DNA of 24,302 nucleotides from Deinococcus aerophilus (GTDB lineage: Bacteria > Deinococcota > Deinococci > Deinococcales > Deinococcaceae). This document shows, piece after piece, positions 17,536 through 24,302 of this stretch. The stretch spans positions 1 through 24,302 of the forward strand of contig NZ_BMOM01000038.1 in the NCBI RefSeq assembly GCF_014647075.1, written 5' to 3'. The notes beneath the pieces were generated by a model. That model was not told where the DNA came from and made no database searches. It saw only the letters and a list, made by a program, of their open reading frames with translations. Made by a program: the position numbers and the translations under genes. Positions within the stretch are counted from its first letter, which is position 1, and each line of letters opens with the position of its first letter.

Positions 17536-17942
17536 CTTGACAGCCGGCTCGCCTGCCAGTACTTGAGAAAGGTCTCGATCTGGTCCAGAAAACCCTCGAA
17601 GCTCGCAGACTTCGCGAGGTAGGAGCTGGCATGCAGCGTGTAGGCCTTGCGGATGTCGTCCTGCGCGTTGGACGTGGACAGCATGACGATGGGGATGGTG
17701 CTCAGGCGCGCGTCGTCCTTCATGGCCTCGAGCACCTCGAAGCCGTTCATGCCCGGCATGTTGATGTCGAGCAGGATCACGTCGGGTTGACAGGCCCCGG
17801 TGCGCAGCAGATTCAGCGCCTCCTCGCCACTCGCCGCGCAGGTCAGCCGGCAGTCGGGGCAGAGCTGATCAAAGGCCTCTTGGGCGAGCAGTTGATCGTG
17901 CAGACTATCGTCGATCAGCAGGTAGTGGAAGGACAGCGTCAT
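17529..17942 (-). CDS. single-domain response regulator (Rcp1-like)
   Basis: A 137-residue CheY-fold receiver with no output domain. The acidic pair is Asp11-Asp12 (LLIDDS), the phospho-acceptor is Asp59 (VILLDINMPGMNG), the switch Thr/Ser is in MLSTSNAQDD, and the conserved Lys is in YLAKSAS. The DDIRKAY helix and the C-terminal FLKYWQ are typical of Rcp1, the partner of cyanobacterial phytochrome kinases. It probably accepts phosphate from one or both flanking kinases and passes the signal on by protein contact. The ATG at 17942 is exactly 7 nt from a TATTCT -10 box, so the message should be leaderless. It is divergent from the second kinase and convergent with the first. Confidence 0.93.
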   Translation of the reverse strand: MTLSFHYLLIDDSLHDQLLAQEAFDQLCPDCRLTCAASGEEALNLLRTGACQPDVILLDINMPGMNGFEVLEAMKDDARLSTIPIVMLSTSNAQDDIRKAYTLHASSYLAKSASFEGFLDQIETFLKYWQASRLSSG

Positions 17943-17949
17943 TCCCCAG

Positions 17950-17955
17950 AGAATA
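17950..17955 (-). promoter_or_regulatory. -10 box of the response regulator gene
   Basis: TATTCT on the minus strand, 7 nt before the ATG at 17942, with no ribosome binding site between. The -35 region is weak. Confidence 0.55.
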
Positions 17956-17995
17956 GGCGTTCTGTGAAGAAAAAGGGCCAGACAGCGGCGTTCCT

Positions 17996-18019
17996 GCCGG
18001 CCGGGTGAAACTGGCCGGC
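17996..18019. repeat. inverted repeat in the regulator/kinase divergent region
   Basis: GCCGGCC (17996-18002) and GGCCGGC (18013-18019) form a perfect 7-bp dyad with a 10-nt centre, about 20 bp upstream of the -10 box at 18040. It could be an operator. Chance is also possible at this GC content. Confidence 0.35.
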
Positions 18020-18039
18020 CCGGGCGTGGGGCTGTGGCG

Positions 18040-18045
18040 TATCCT
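18040..18045 (+). promoter_or_regulatory. -10 box upstream of the second kinase
   Basis: TATCCT stands exactly 7 nt (GGGGGTT) before the ATG of the short leader ORF at 18053. A recognisable -35 is missing. Confidence 0.5.
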
Positions 18046-18052
18046 GGGGGTT

Positions 18053-18112
18053 ATGCCTGAGCACTCTGTGACATGTCGTGTCGCCCTGGCCGCCTCCGCG
18101 GCCACCGGATGA
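18053..18112 (+). CDS. possible 19-residue leader ORF upstream of second kinase
   Basis: This ORF starts 7 nt after the TATCCT box, so its ATG would be the 5' end of a leaderless mRNA. It ends at TGA inside the ATGA that starts the kinase (18109). The layout is the same as at the HD-GYP operon. The peptide is Ala-rich and unlike anything known. Translation of the kinase probably depends on it, because the kinase start has no ribosome binding site. Confidence 0.5.
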   Translation: MPEHSVTCRVALAASAATG

Positions 18113-20232
18113 CCGATACCGGTTCCGATCTGCACCCCGGCGAGCTGCAGGCCATCATGGATGACAGCTCCGACTGCATCAAGGTGCTGGATCTGGACGG
18201 CCGTCTGCTCTCCATGAACGCCGGTGGGATGCAGGTCATGGAAATCGAGGACTTCAGCAGCTGTCAGCATGCTCCGTGGCCGACCTTCTGGGAGGGTGAG
18301 GGCCGCGCGCTGGTGGAACAGGCTGTCGAGGCGGCCCGGGGCGGACAGACCCGGACCTTTGAGGGACTGGCCCGGACGTTTGCCGGAACCCCGAGATGGT
18401 GGGAGGTCCGGGTCTCCCCGGTCCGCACCCCCGACGGTGAGATCACGCGGCTGCTCGCTGTTTCCCGGGACATCACCGTGCGCCGGACTCTGGAACAGGA
18501 ACTGAGGGACACGCAGCGGCAACTGCGGGAGCGTGCCGAGACCCTGGAAGTGCAGGTGGGACAGCACGAACGGGCGCTGGCCGCCTTCGTGCGCTTCACG
18601 ACGCAGGTGGCGAGCAGCACCGACCTGAAAGAACTCGGTGAGGCGGCCGGCGAGATCATCCGGGACGCCGTGGGCGGGGCCATGAGCGGGTTGTACCTCG
18701 TGCGGGGAGACACGGCCTACCCGGCGGCGTTTTCCAGCAACACCCCCCCGGAGGTGCGGCAGGCCCGCCAGGCCGGGGTCCCGCTGAACTCCCCGCTGGT
18801 CGCCGAGGCCCTGGCGCGGCGCGGCACCGCCTTCGTGCAGGGAGACGACGGCCGCCTGCAGTCTGTGGGCTACGCCAGTGCGCTCAGCGTCACGGCTTTT
18901 CACGCGCGCGGGCGTCCCTACGCCCTGTTCGCCACCGGCACCGGCCGCCCGGCGTGGACAGCCCACGAGCAGGCGATCATCGGCTCGGTGGGACAGGGGC
19001 TGGGCTTGGCCCTGGAACGGGCGCAGCAGACCCACCAGCTTCAGGAGCGCACAGCCGGCCTGGACGCCTTTGTGGCCTTCAGCGAGGCGTCGGGCGTGAG
19101 CACCGACCTTCTCGACCTGTCGCGCCGGGCGGTGGAGGTGCTGCAGGCCACCCTCGCGGACACCGTGGCCGCCTACCTGGAACCCGACGGGCCGCGCTGG
19201 AAGGCCCAGGTGTGGTCGGACCCCCTGACCCCCGAGGAAGCCGCGGATCTCGCGGCAGGCGTCGCCACGCAGCCGGTGGGGGGGCTGCAGGTGGTGGAAT
19301 CCGGCCCGGAACCGGGGGCCAACGGGGCCTTCGGCACGCGGGCGTTCTACCCCTGCGTGGTGGGCGGCACGCTGCGCGGCCTGCTGGCCACCGGCACCCG
19401 GCGGACCGACGACTGGACCCCACGCAAGCAGGCGGTGTTCAGCGCGGTAGGCCGGAGCCTGACCCTGGCCCTCGAGCGGGCCGCGCAGGCCCAGGCCCTC
19501 ACCGCGCAGCGCGACGCCCTCGATCTGCGGACGCAGGAGCTGCAGGCGGCCAACGAGGAACTCGAGGCCTTCACCTACTCGGCGTCGCATGATCTGCGCA
19601 CGCCCATCCGGCACGTGATGGGCTTTGCTGACATGGCCGCGCGGGCGCTGGACCGGGGCCAACCGGACAAGGTCATCCACGCCCTGAGCGTGGTGCGTCA
19701 GGGAGCCACGCGCATGGAGCAGCTCATCGACGGCATGTTGATGCTGTCCCGGGCCGGTCGCCAGGACTTCCGGCCGCGCATGGTGGCGCTGGAACTGCTG
19801 ATTGCCCAGGCCTACCGCGACGCCCGGCAGGAATTCCCGGCACAGGTGGTTGAGCTGCGTGCCCCTCCAGCGACCTCGGTGTGGGGAGACGCGACGCTGC
19901 TGCAACAGGTTCTGAGCAACCTGATCAGCAACGCCGTGAAGTATTCCAGCACGCGTGAGACCTCGGAGATCGAGGTGCGGGTGGAGGAACACGACGGCGC
20001 GTGGCAAATCTCGGTGCATGACAACGGCGTGGGCTTCGACCCGCGTCATGCCGGCAAACTGTTCGGAATCTTTCAGCGCCTGCACCCCCAGGACGCCTTT
20101 CCCGGTTCCGGGGTGGGCCTGGCCACGGTCCGCCGGATTGTCCTCAAGCACGGTGGGCAGGTCTTTGCCCACGCCCAGGAGGGCCGCGGTGCCACCTTCG
20201 GGTTCACGTTGAGCAAGCCCCCGGTCCCATAA
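18109..20232 (+). CDS. PAS-GAF-GAF histidine kinase (phytochrome-type transmitter)
   Basis: A 707-residue soluble sensor kinase. Order: PAS (about 15-125, with SRDITVRRTLEQEL as the PAC end), coiled coil, GAF (about 150-300), GAF (about 310-465), HisKA, HATPase. The phospho-acceptor is His494 in ASHDLRTP. ATP-site boxes are NLISNAVKYSS, DNGVGFDP and GSGVGLATVRRIVLKHGG. The C-terminal transmitter is clearly paralogous to that of the 14990-17491 kinase (both have LQAANEELEAF-like or LRAANEELGAF linkers and FGIFQRL or FGVFQRL), while the sensory parts differ. The ATG at 18109 was chosen for its ATGA overlap with the leader ORF; an upstream in-frame ATG at 18073 would add 12 unconvincing residues. 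It lacks a receiver; the regulator next door is the probable target. Confidence 0.92.
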   Translation: MTDTGSDLHPGELQAIMDDSSDCIKVLDLDGRLLSMNAGGMQVMEIEDFSSCQHAPWPTFWEGEGRALVEQAVEAARGGQTRTFEGLARTFAGTPRWWEVRVSPVRTPDGEITRLLAVSRDITVRRTLEQELRDTQRQLRERAETLEVQVGQHERALAAFVRFTTQVASSTDLKELGEAAGEIIRDAVGGAMSGLYLVRGDTAYPAAFSSNTPPEVRQARQAGVPLNSPLVAEALARRGTAFVQGDDGRLQSVGYASALSVTAFHARGRPYALFATGTGRPAWTAHEQAIIGSVGQGLGLALERAQQTHQLQERTAGLDAFVAFSEASGVSTDLLDLSRRAVEVLQATLADTVAAYLEPDGPRWKAQVWSDPLTPEEAADLAAGVATQPVGGLQVVESGPEPGANGAFGTRAFYPCVVGGTLRGLLATGTRRTDDWTPRKQAVFSAVGRSLTLALERAAQAQALTAQRDALDLRTQELQAANEELEAFTYSASHDLRTPIRHVMGFADMAARALDRGQPDKVIHALSVVRQGATRMEQLIDGMLMLSRAGRQDFRPRMVALELLIAQAYRDARQEFPAQVVELRAPPATSVWGDATLLQQVLSNLISNAVKYSSTRETSEIEVRVEEHDGAWQISVHDNGVGFDPRHAGKLFGIFQRLHPQDAFPGSGVGLATVRRIVLKHGGQVFAHAQEGRGATFGFTLSKPPVP

Positions 20233-20309
20233 GCGGGTAACCACGCCCGGCGGGCAGGCGGTCATCCACCGCATATGGGCAGACGCAGGGGCGGAGGGAC
20301 TGCGGCAAC

Positions 20310-20328
20310 GCCGGCATGTCGTGCCGGC
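20310..20328 (+). terminator. terminator-like hairpin after second kinase
   Basis: A perfect 7-bp stem GCCGGCA / TGCCGGC with a 5-nt loop, 77 nt after the kinase stop and without a T-tract. Confidence 0.4.
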
Positions 20329-20448
20329 TCTGGGGGCGCGGCGGGGATCACCCGCACCCCGCTGGGCCGCCAGATCGGGGGCGTCAACCCTGTGCTATAA
20401 AATTTCGCACGGATCGAGAGGGCCGGTTGCTTCAGGAGCCGCACCCTT

Positions 20449-20474
20449 TTGTGCGGTCTGCTTGTGCGGTCTGC
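20449..20474 (+). repeat. 13-bp perfect tandem duplication
   Basis: TTGTGCGGTCTGC occurs twice head to tail (20449-20461 and 20462-20474) in the leader of the ABM gene. The function is unknown, and a slippage product is possible. Confidence 0.7.
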
Positions 20475-20547
20475 CGCCGCCCAGCCGATGAGAGATCCGT
20501 CCCGCCCCGGTCAGAACGTTCCAGTTCAACAGACAGGAGGACCGCCC

Positions 20548-20862
20548 ATGACGTCAGGCCCTGAAACCGGCAAGCCGCTTACCATCATCGCCAAGCTGAA
20601 GGCCCGGCCCGGCAAGGAACAGGAAGTGTATGACGCCTGCCGCGCGTTGCTGGAGCCCACCCGCGCCGAGGCGGGCTGTATCAACTACGACATGCACCGC
20701 TCCACCGAGGATCCCGGCGTCATCGTCTTCTACGAAAACTGGACCACCCGCGCCCTGTGGGACGCGCACATGCAGTCGCCGCACCTGACGTCCTTCAGCG
20801 CCGCGACCGCCGATACAGTCGAGCTGTGGGACATTGTTCAGGCCGAGAAGGTGGACGGATAA
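20548..20862 (+). CDS. antibiotic biosynthesis monooxygenase (ABM) domain protein
   Basis: A 104-residue dimeric ferredoxin-like-fold protein of the ABM/YgiN family: LTIIAKLKARPGKEQEVYDACRALLEPTRAEAGCINYDMHRS, then FYENWTTRALWDAHMQSPHL. The LLEPTRAEAGCINY and ENW phrases are family hallmarks. Members include quinol monooxygenases and many proteins of unknown substrate. A housekeeping oxygenase or quinone-handling role is more likely than antibiotic synthesis, since no biosynthetic genes are near. The ATG at 20548 has AGGAGG 7 nt upstream. The stop is 4 nt before the GTG of the MBL gene, so the two are co-translated. Confidence 0.88.
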   Translation: MTSGPETGKPLTIIAKLKARPGKEQEVYDACRALLEPTRAEAGCINYDMHRSTEDPGVIVFYENWTTRALWDAHMQSPHLTSFSAATADTVELWDIVQAEKVDG

Positions 20863-20866
20863 ACCG

Positions 20867-21571
20867 GTGAAGATCACATTCTACGCACATGCGAGCTTCC
20901 GGCTTGAAGAGGGCGACCTGGCCGTGGTGACCGACCCCTACACGCCCGGTCCCAAGCCCGGCAGCGGTTTTGAGCCCATCGATGAACCTGCCGATCTGGT
21001 GATCATGAGCAGCAGCACCGACGACTTTCACAGCGACCCCAGCCACGTGCGGGGCCGGGGAGGAGGGCGTCCGGTCGTCGTGGACGCGCTGGAACTGCCG
21101 GAAGGGGGAACGACCGTGCTGGGCGTTCCCATCACGCCCTTTCCCGCTTTCGAGAGCAGAAACTATGACTTTCAGGGAGAGTTCGGCCGGCACCCCGATG
21201 CCAATGCGCTCTACCTGTTCACCCTGGGCGGCATCAATGTGCTGCACATGGGTGATACCGGCAACCCTGTTGCCCCGGAACATCTCGAGCAGCTCCGGGG
21301 CCGGGTGGATGTGCTGCTGGCCCTGGCGGGAGCACACGCCACCATCGCCTATGACGACCTGGACGCGGCCATCGGGGCCATCGGCCCGCGCATCATCATT
21401 CCGATGCATTACCACAGCCCGCGCGGCTGGCTCAACATCGAGCCGGTGGACGCCTTTCTGTCGCGTTACCCGGCCGGAATGATCACGCGGGTGGGCGGCC
21501 CCAGTCTGGAGGTCACGCCCGACACACTGCCGGCCGAGCCACACATTTATGTCCTCGACCAGACGCGCTAG
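20867..21571 (+). CDS. UlaG-like MBL-fold protein with a degenerate metal site
   Basis: A 234-residue protein of the UlaG-like metallo-beta-lactamase family. It begins VKITFYAHASFRLE (the HASF motif), continues to the DPYTPG loop, and ends with LHMGDTG and IPMHYHSPRG, all normal for the family. The main metal motif, normally T-H-x-H-x-D-H after DLVLI, is here MSSSTDDFHSD (residues 47-57). Only the last His (55) is clearly kept; the first two His and the Asp are replaced. Catalysis may be lost or rely on fewer metals. The GTG at 20867 sits 4 nt after the ABM stop and begins the first beta-strand; an earlier in-frame start at 20834 would overlap the ABM gene. A 9-bp hairpin covers the stop. Confidence 0.8.
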   Translation: MKITFYAHASFRLEEGDLAVVTDPYTPGPKPGSGFEPIDEPADLVIMSSSTDDFHSDPSHVRGRGGGRPVVVDALELPEGGTTVLGVPITPFPAFESRNYDFQGEFGRHPDANALYLFTLGGINVLHMGDTGNPVAPEHLEQLRGRVDVLLALAGAHATIAYDDLDAAIGAIGPRIIIPMHYHSPRGWLNIEPVDAFLSRYPAGMITRVGGPSLEVTPDTLPAEPHIYVLDQTR

Positions 21572-21581
21572 TCGTCTGGTC
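21557..21581 (+). terminator. terminator-like hairpin spanning the MBL stop
   Basis: GACCAGACG (21557-21565) and CGTCTGGTC (21573-21581) pair perfectly over 9 bp, with the stop codon in the loop. A short T-run comes about 15 nt later. Confidence 0.5.
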
Positions 21582-21978
21582 TGGGGTCTGTGACGGCTTT
21601 TGTGCTTCGGGCCGTGTGTTCAGATGAAGGGCGCTCTGTGGAGGCAAAGCCTGTCCGGATACGGGCCGCCGTGGCGGGTCATCCAGGAGGGCGGCGAGGT
21701 CTGGTGCGCGACCGGGTGGCCGTACAACAGGGCCTGCCGATGACCCGGATGCTTCGTTCTCCGTCTGCGGGGCAGCCGGGTCCGGAAGGAGTATTTCTCA
21801 CCCTGGGAGGTTTCCGCACCATGCCTGAACCGGACCAGAGGGGGCCGTTCGGGCTCGGCTTGACCGGGGATGCCGCGCGGGAGTGCGGTCCCCTCCGGCC
21901 CGGAAGGGACGCTCTGCCCGACCCGCCGCCATGCGTCCACGAGGGGCGCCTGCCGGGAAACAAACCAAGGAGACCCGC
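21582..21978. other. intergenic region before amidase gene
   Basis: About 400 bp with a long open frame on the plus strand (21590-21982). Its product is compositionally random-looking, matches no family I know and has no ribosome binding site. I treat it as non-coding. The only functional element seen is the AAGGAG ribosome binding site just before 21979. Confidence 0.4.
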
Positions 21979-22908
21979 ATGACTGCCCGACCCCGATGTA
22001 CCATCCACGATCACCACTACGGCTGGGACAACAGCCTGCCGCCCGCGCTGGAAGTCGAGAGCGGCGAGACCATCGAATTTGAGGTGGTCGATTCCGGTGG
22101 GGGGCAGTTCACCCCCCGCTCCACCCACGCAGACGTCACGGCCCTGGATTTTTCCAGGATCAACCCGGTAACCGGCCCGGTTCACGTGCGCGGGGCACAG
22201 CCGGGCGACGCCCTGGTGGTGGACATTCTGGAGTTCCGGCCCTCAGGCTTCGGCTGGACGGCCAACATTCCCGGATTCGGGCTGCTGGCCGAGGAGTTTC
22301 CCGATCCGTACCTGAAACTGTGGCACTACGGCGAGGGCGCGGCGGAGTTCCTGCCCGGCATCACCGTGCCGGTGCGGCCCTTTCCCGGCACCATCGGCAA
22401 CGCTCCCTCCGGGGCCGGCCACCACTCGGTCGTGCCGCCCCGGGCGGTGGGCGGCAATATGGACATCCGTGACCTGACGGCCGGCTCGACCCTGCATCTG
22501 CCGGTGGCCGTGCCCGGCGCCCTGTTCTCGGTGGGAGACACCCACGCGGCCCAGGGCGACGGCGAGGTCTGCGGCACCGCCATCGAGTCGGCCATGCACG
22601 TCACCCTGCGCTTCACCCTGAAAAAACAGGCACACCTCAAGACGCCTCGCTTCTCGACCCCGGGCCCCGTCACCGGGCACATCGACCACAAGGGCTACCA
22701 CGTCACAACCGGACTCGGCCCCGACCTGTACGCCGCCGCGCAGGACGCCACCCGCGCCATGATCGAGTTCATGACGGCGGAATATGACCTGGGACCGCAA
22801 GACGCCTACCTGCTGTGCAGCGTTGCGGCGGATCTGCGAATCAGCGAGATCGTGGACGCCCCCAACTGGCTGGTGGGCCTGTACCTGCCCCGGAGCATCT
22901 TCCGGTAA
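21979..22908 (+). CDS. acetamidase/formamidase family protein
   Basis: A 309-residue protein of the FmdA/AmdA family, which hydrolyses formamide or short amides to the acid and ammonia. Family features are seen in order: the amino-terminal HHYGWDNSLPP with ESGETIEFEVVDS, the GPVHVRGAQPGDALVVDIL motif, the GNMDIRDLTAGSTLHLPVAVPGALFSVGDTHAAQGDGEVCGTAIE block carrying the probable metal and catalytic residues (GNMD, GDTHAAQGDGE), and SVAADLRISEIVD with the final proline-containing tail. Length is normal for the shorter bacterial members. The ATG at 21979 has AAGGAG 6 nt upstream. It stands alone between the MBL gene and the transporter; the in vivo amide is unknown. Confidence 0.9.
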   Translation: MTARPRCTIHDHHYGWDNSLPPALEVESGETIEFEVVDSGGGQFTPRSTHADVTALDFSRINPVTGPVHVRGAQPGDALVVDILEFRPSGFGWTANIPGFGLLAEEFPDPYLKLWHYGEGAAEFLPGITVPVRPFPGTIGNAPSGAGHHSVVPPRAVGGNMDIRDLTAGSTLHLPVAVPGALFSVGDTHAAQGDGEVCGTAIESAMHVTLRFTLKKQAHLKTPRFSTPGPVTGHIDHKGYHVTTGLGPDLYAAAQDATRAMIEFMTAEYDLGPQDAYLLCSVAADLRISEIVDAPNWLVGLYLPRSIFR

Positions 22909-23128
22909 CAGTGCCGGAAGAGCCACCGCACCCCCGTCTGGTGCGCGGCATGATAGACAGAGTCGTGTTCTGGTCTGCTGGGGAGAAGGTCAATCTGTCG
23001 GGGGGCCCGCAGACCGGCCGCCCCCGCAACCACACCCGGCGAACTACTCCCGCTCTTTTCAGGTCAGGCCAGAACCGGGATGGTGGAGACGGCCCGGGCC
23101 GGGAACCCGTTCAGCGCGGCCCCGCCCG
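22909..23128 (+). other. intergenic region before transporter gene
   Basis: No gene was recognised and no clear promoter could be placed. The transporter start codon has no Shine-Dalgarno sequence. Confidence 0.35.
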
Positions 23129-24022
23129 GTGAATCCGCCTGCCCTGGCGTCGCCGCGTCCCCTGTACGGCGCCCTGCTGTACTGCGCCGCCCTGCTGATG
23201 TTCGCGTGTCTGGACGGCACCACCAAGGTGCTCACCGCCCATTACCCGGTCCCGGTGGTTGCGGCCGTTCGCTACGGTACCCAGCTGCTGCTCATGACGG
23301 CGCTGCTGCCCCGGCCCCGGCGCACGCTGTTTGTTACCACCCGGCCGGTACTGGTGGCAGTGCGTTCTCTGAGTCTGGTGGTGGTGACCCTGATGATGGG
23401 GTACGCCCTGTCGCGTCTGCCCCTGGCGGAAGCCACCTCCATCGTGTTTCTGGCCCCCATGCTGCTCGCTCTGCTGGCGGGTCCGGTGCTGGGAGAGCGG
23501 CTGAGCATGTCGCGCTGGCTCGCGGTGATCGGCGGCTTTCTCGGCGTGCTGCTGGTCGTGCGCCCTGGGGGGACCCTCGATGCCCTGGGGGTGATGTTTG
23601 CGCTGCTCGCCGCGGTGTGCAACTCGATTTACCAGCTGCTGTCCCGGCTGCTTGTCGGCGAGCGGACCGTGAGCCTGCTGTACCAGTCGGCGGTGGCCGG
23701 AACCCTGGTCTTCGGGGTGGTTGCCCCCTTCGTGCTGGGTGGCCCGGCCCTGACCCCGGCCACCGTGGCGCTGATGTTCAGTCTGGGCGTCAGCGGAGGT
23801 CTGGGGCATCTGTTCTTCACGCTGGCCTTCCGGGAAGCTCCGACCTCGCTGCTCGCCCCACTGTCCTACCTGCAACTGTTGTGGGCGGCCCTGATCGGCC
23901 TGCTCGTGTTTCATCAGGTGCCGGACGCCCTCAGCCTGCTGGGGATGCTGGTGATTGCGGTATCCGGTATCAGCGTGGCCTTGAGGTCCACCCGCCGCCA
24001 TACTCCGCTGGCCGACGCGTGA
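23129..24022 (+). CDS. EamA-family (DMT) transporter
   Basis: A 297-residue inner-membrane protein with about ten hydrophobic helices in two EamA repeats (first about residues 12-140, second about 150-285). The opening GALLYCAALLMFACLDGTTKVLTAHYPVPVVAAVRYGTQ is typical of the drug/metabolite transporter superfamily, as is the AEATSIVFLAPMLLALLAGPVLGERLS stretch, which repeats as APLSYLQLLWAALIGLLVFHQVPD. Substrates in this family are amino acids or other small metabolites and cannot be predicted. The GTG at 23129 was taken because it directly precedes the first helix; no ribosome binding site supports it. The stop lies about 32 bp from the point where the cas gene fragment on the other strand loses homology. 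Confidence 0.88.
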   Translation: MNPPALASPRPLYGALLYCAALLMFACLDGTTKVLTAHYPVPVVAAVRYGTQLLLMTALLPRPRRTLFVTTRPVLVAVRSLSLVVVTLMMGYALSRLPLAEATSIVFLAPMLLALLAGPVLGERLSMSRWLAVIGGFLGVLLVVRPGGTLDALGVMFALLAAVCNSIYQLLSRLLVGERTVSLLYQSAVAGTLVFGVVAPFVLGGPALTPATVALMFSLGVSGGLGHLFFTLAFREAPTSLLAPLSYLQLLWAALIGLLVFHQVPDALSLLGMLVIAVSGISVALRSTRRHTPLADA

Positions 24023-24197
24023 GGGGTGCCAGGGCGTCTGGTGGCGTCTCTTTTGGCGACGGGTCGTCAATGCGGCTGTAGGTGCGGGCGTGCAGCAGCA
24101 GTTCTCGCAGGCCGACTTCGCGCACGGCGCCGCCGTTCAAGGGGCGGACGGGAATCCAGGGTTCGTGCAGCAGGTTGAAGGTGGGGGGGCTGTTCAC
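23970..24197 (-). pseudogene. casA: truncated casA/cse1 (type I-E Cascade large subunit), N-terminal fragment
   Basis: The GTG at 24197 starts a protein whose first residues are NSPPTFNLLHEPWIPVRP, followed by NGGAVREVGLRELLLHARTYSRIDDPSP. This is the conserved Cse1/CasA amino-terminus (E. coli begins MNLLIDNWIPVRP). Family members continue with a VALxRLLLA-type helix, but here similarity stops after DPSP, near 24054. The frame then runs about 28 nonsense codons through the junction and into the end of the EamA gene. Only about 48 of roughly 500 residues remain, so no Cascade subunit can be made from it. The short direct repeat GGCGTCT (24033-24039, 24043-24049) lies in the junction. The rest of the casA-cse2-cas7-cas5-cas6 order is absent from this side. 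Confidence 0.75.
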
Positions 24198-24226
24198 AGG
24201 GTGGTCCTCATGAATCCTCCGGTGGG

Positions 24227-24302
24227 TCAGGCGGTGTTGCGGGCGGGTGGGGTGTCGTAGCGGGCGAGGGTTTCGCGCAGTTCGGCGAGCCACGCCTCGC
24301 GG
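24227..24302 (-). CDS. C-terminal end of a gene, probably cas3
   Basis: The last 24 codons of a leftward gene are visible, reading REAWLAELRETLARYDTPPA and ending NTA-stop. The remainder lies beyond the window. The identification rests on position: in type I-E loci, cas3 normally stands directly upstream of casA on the same strand, and the stop is 29 nt before the casA GTG. The tail is too short to recognise by itself. Between the two genes, GGAGG precedes a five-codon ORF (MRTTL) whose stop overlaps the casA start (GTGA). Confidence 0.4.
   Translation of the reverse strand, partial: REAWLAELRETLARYDTPPARNTA

Larger units (their letters stand above)
20233..20547 (+). other. intergenic region with hairpin, promoter and tandem repeat
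   Basis: This 315-bp gap holds no gene I can support. In order it contains a terminator-like hairpin (20310-20328), a TATAAA -10-like box (20396-20401) without a good -35, a perfect 13-bp tandem repeat (20449-20474), and the AGGAGG ribosome binding site of the ABM gene. If the box is used, the leader is about 140 nt, long compared with the leaderless genes elsewhere. Confidence 0.45.

Noticed and set aside
21590..21982. 130-codon plus-strand ORF before the amidase gene
   Set aside because: It has no ribosome binding site and no recognisable composition or family. It ends over the amidase ribosome binding site region and start, so it is more likely a chance open frame.

Overview
The window is high-GC bacterial DNA and most probably comes from a Deinococcus or close relative. 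This is judged from protein families and promoter style; no marker gene was available. Supporting signs are paralogous helical-repeat diguanylate cyclases, a SARP/BTAD-type regulator, phytochrome-type histidine kinases, and many genes with a TANNNT -10 box 6-7 nt before the start codon, the arrangement reported for leaderless mRNAs in Deinococcus. No tRNA, rRNA, intact insertion sequence or CRISPR array was seen.

Left part (1-2400): a rhodanese gene whose promoter carries a CsoR/CstR-type palindrome, a BTAD regulator, and a divergent UspA-type stress protein. c-di-GMP block (2446-13207): a GAF-GAF-HD-GYP phosphodiesterase overlaps a GGDEF cyclase by 11 nt. A divergent aldo/keto reductase follows, then a second paralogous GGDEF cyclase and a divergent F420-reductase-like Rossmann protein. 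Next is a 937-residue PAS/GAF/PAS/PAS/GAF/HD-GYP protein whose gene overlaps one for an RsbQ/KAI2-type alpha/beta hydrolase. The last pair recalls the Bacillus RsbQ-RsbP (hydrolase-PAS) partnership, but with a c-di-GMP output.

Middle (13208-20232): a small basic proline-rich ORF, an MBL-fold hydrolase, and two hybrid-free PAS/GAF histidine kinases flanking a single-domain Rcp1-like response regulator on the opposite strand. Right part (20233-24302): an ABM-domain protein coupled to an UlaG-like MBL protein that lacks most of its first metal motif, an acetamidase/formamidase, and an EamA transporter. On the minus strand at the edge lie the probable cas3 C-terminus and a casA (cse1) start whose similarity stops after about 48 codons, at a junction next to the EamA gene. 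A type I-E CRISPR-Cas operon therefore appears to have been cut here.

Cross-cutting themes are leaderless promoters, very short leader ORFs whose stop codons overlap the starts of signalling genes (strongest at 5721 and 18053), and two promoter-proximal triple direct repeats with 11-12 bp period (9461-9491 and 13850-13882). Such repeats would suit OmpR-family or SARP/BTAD regulators.
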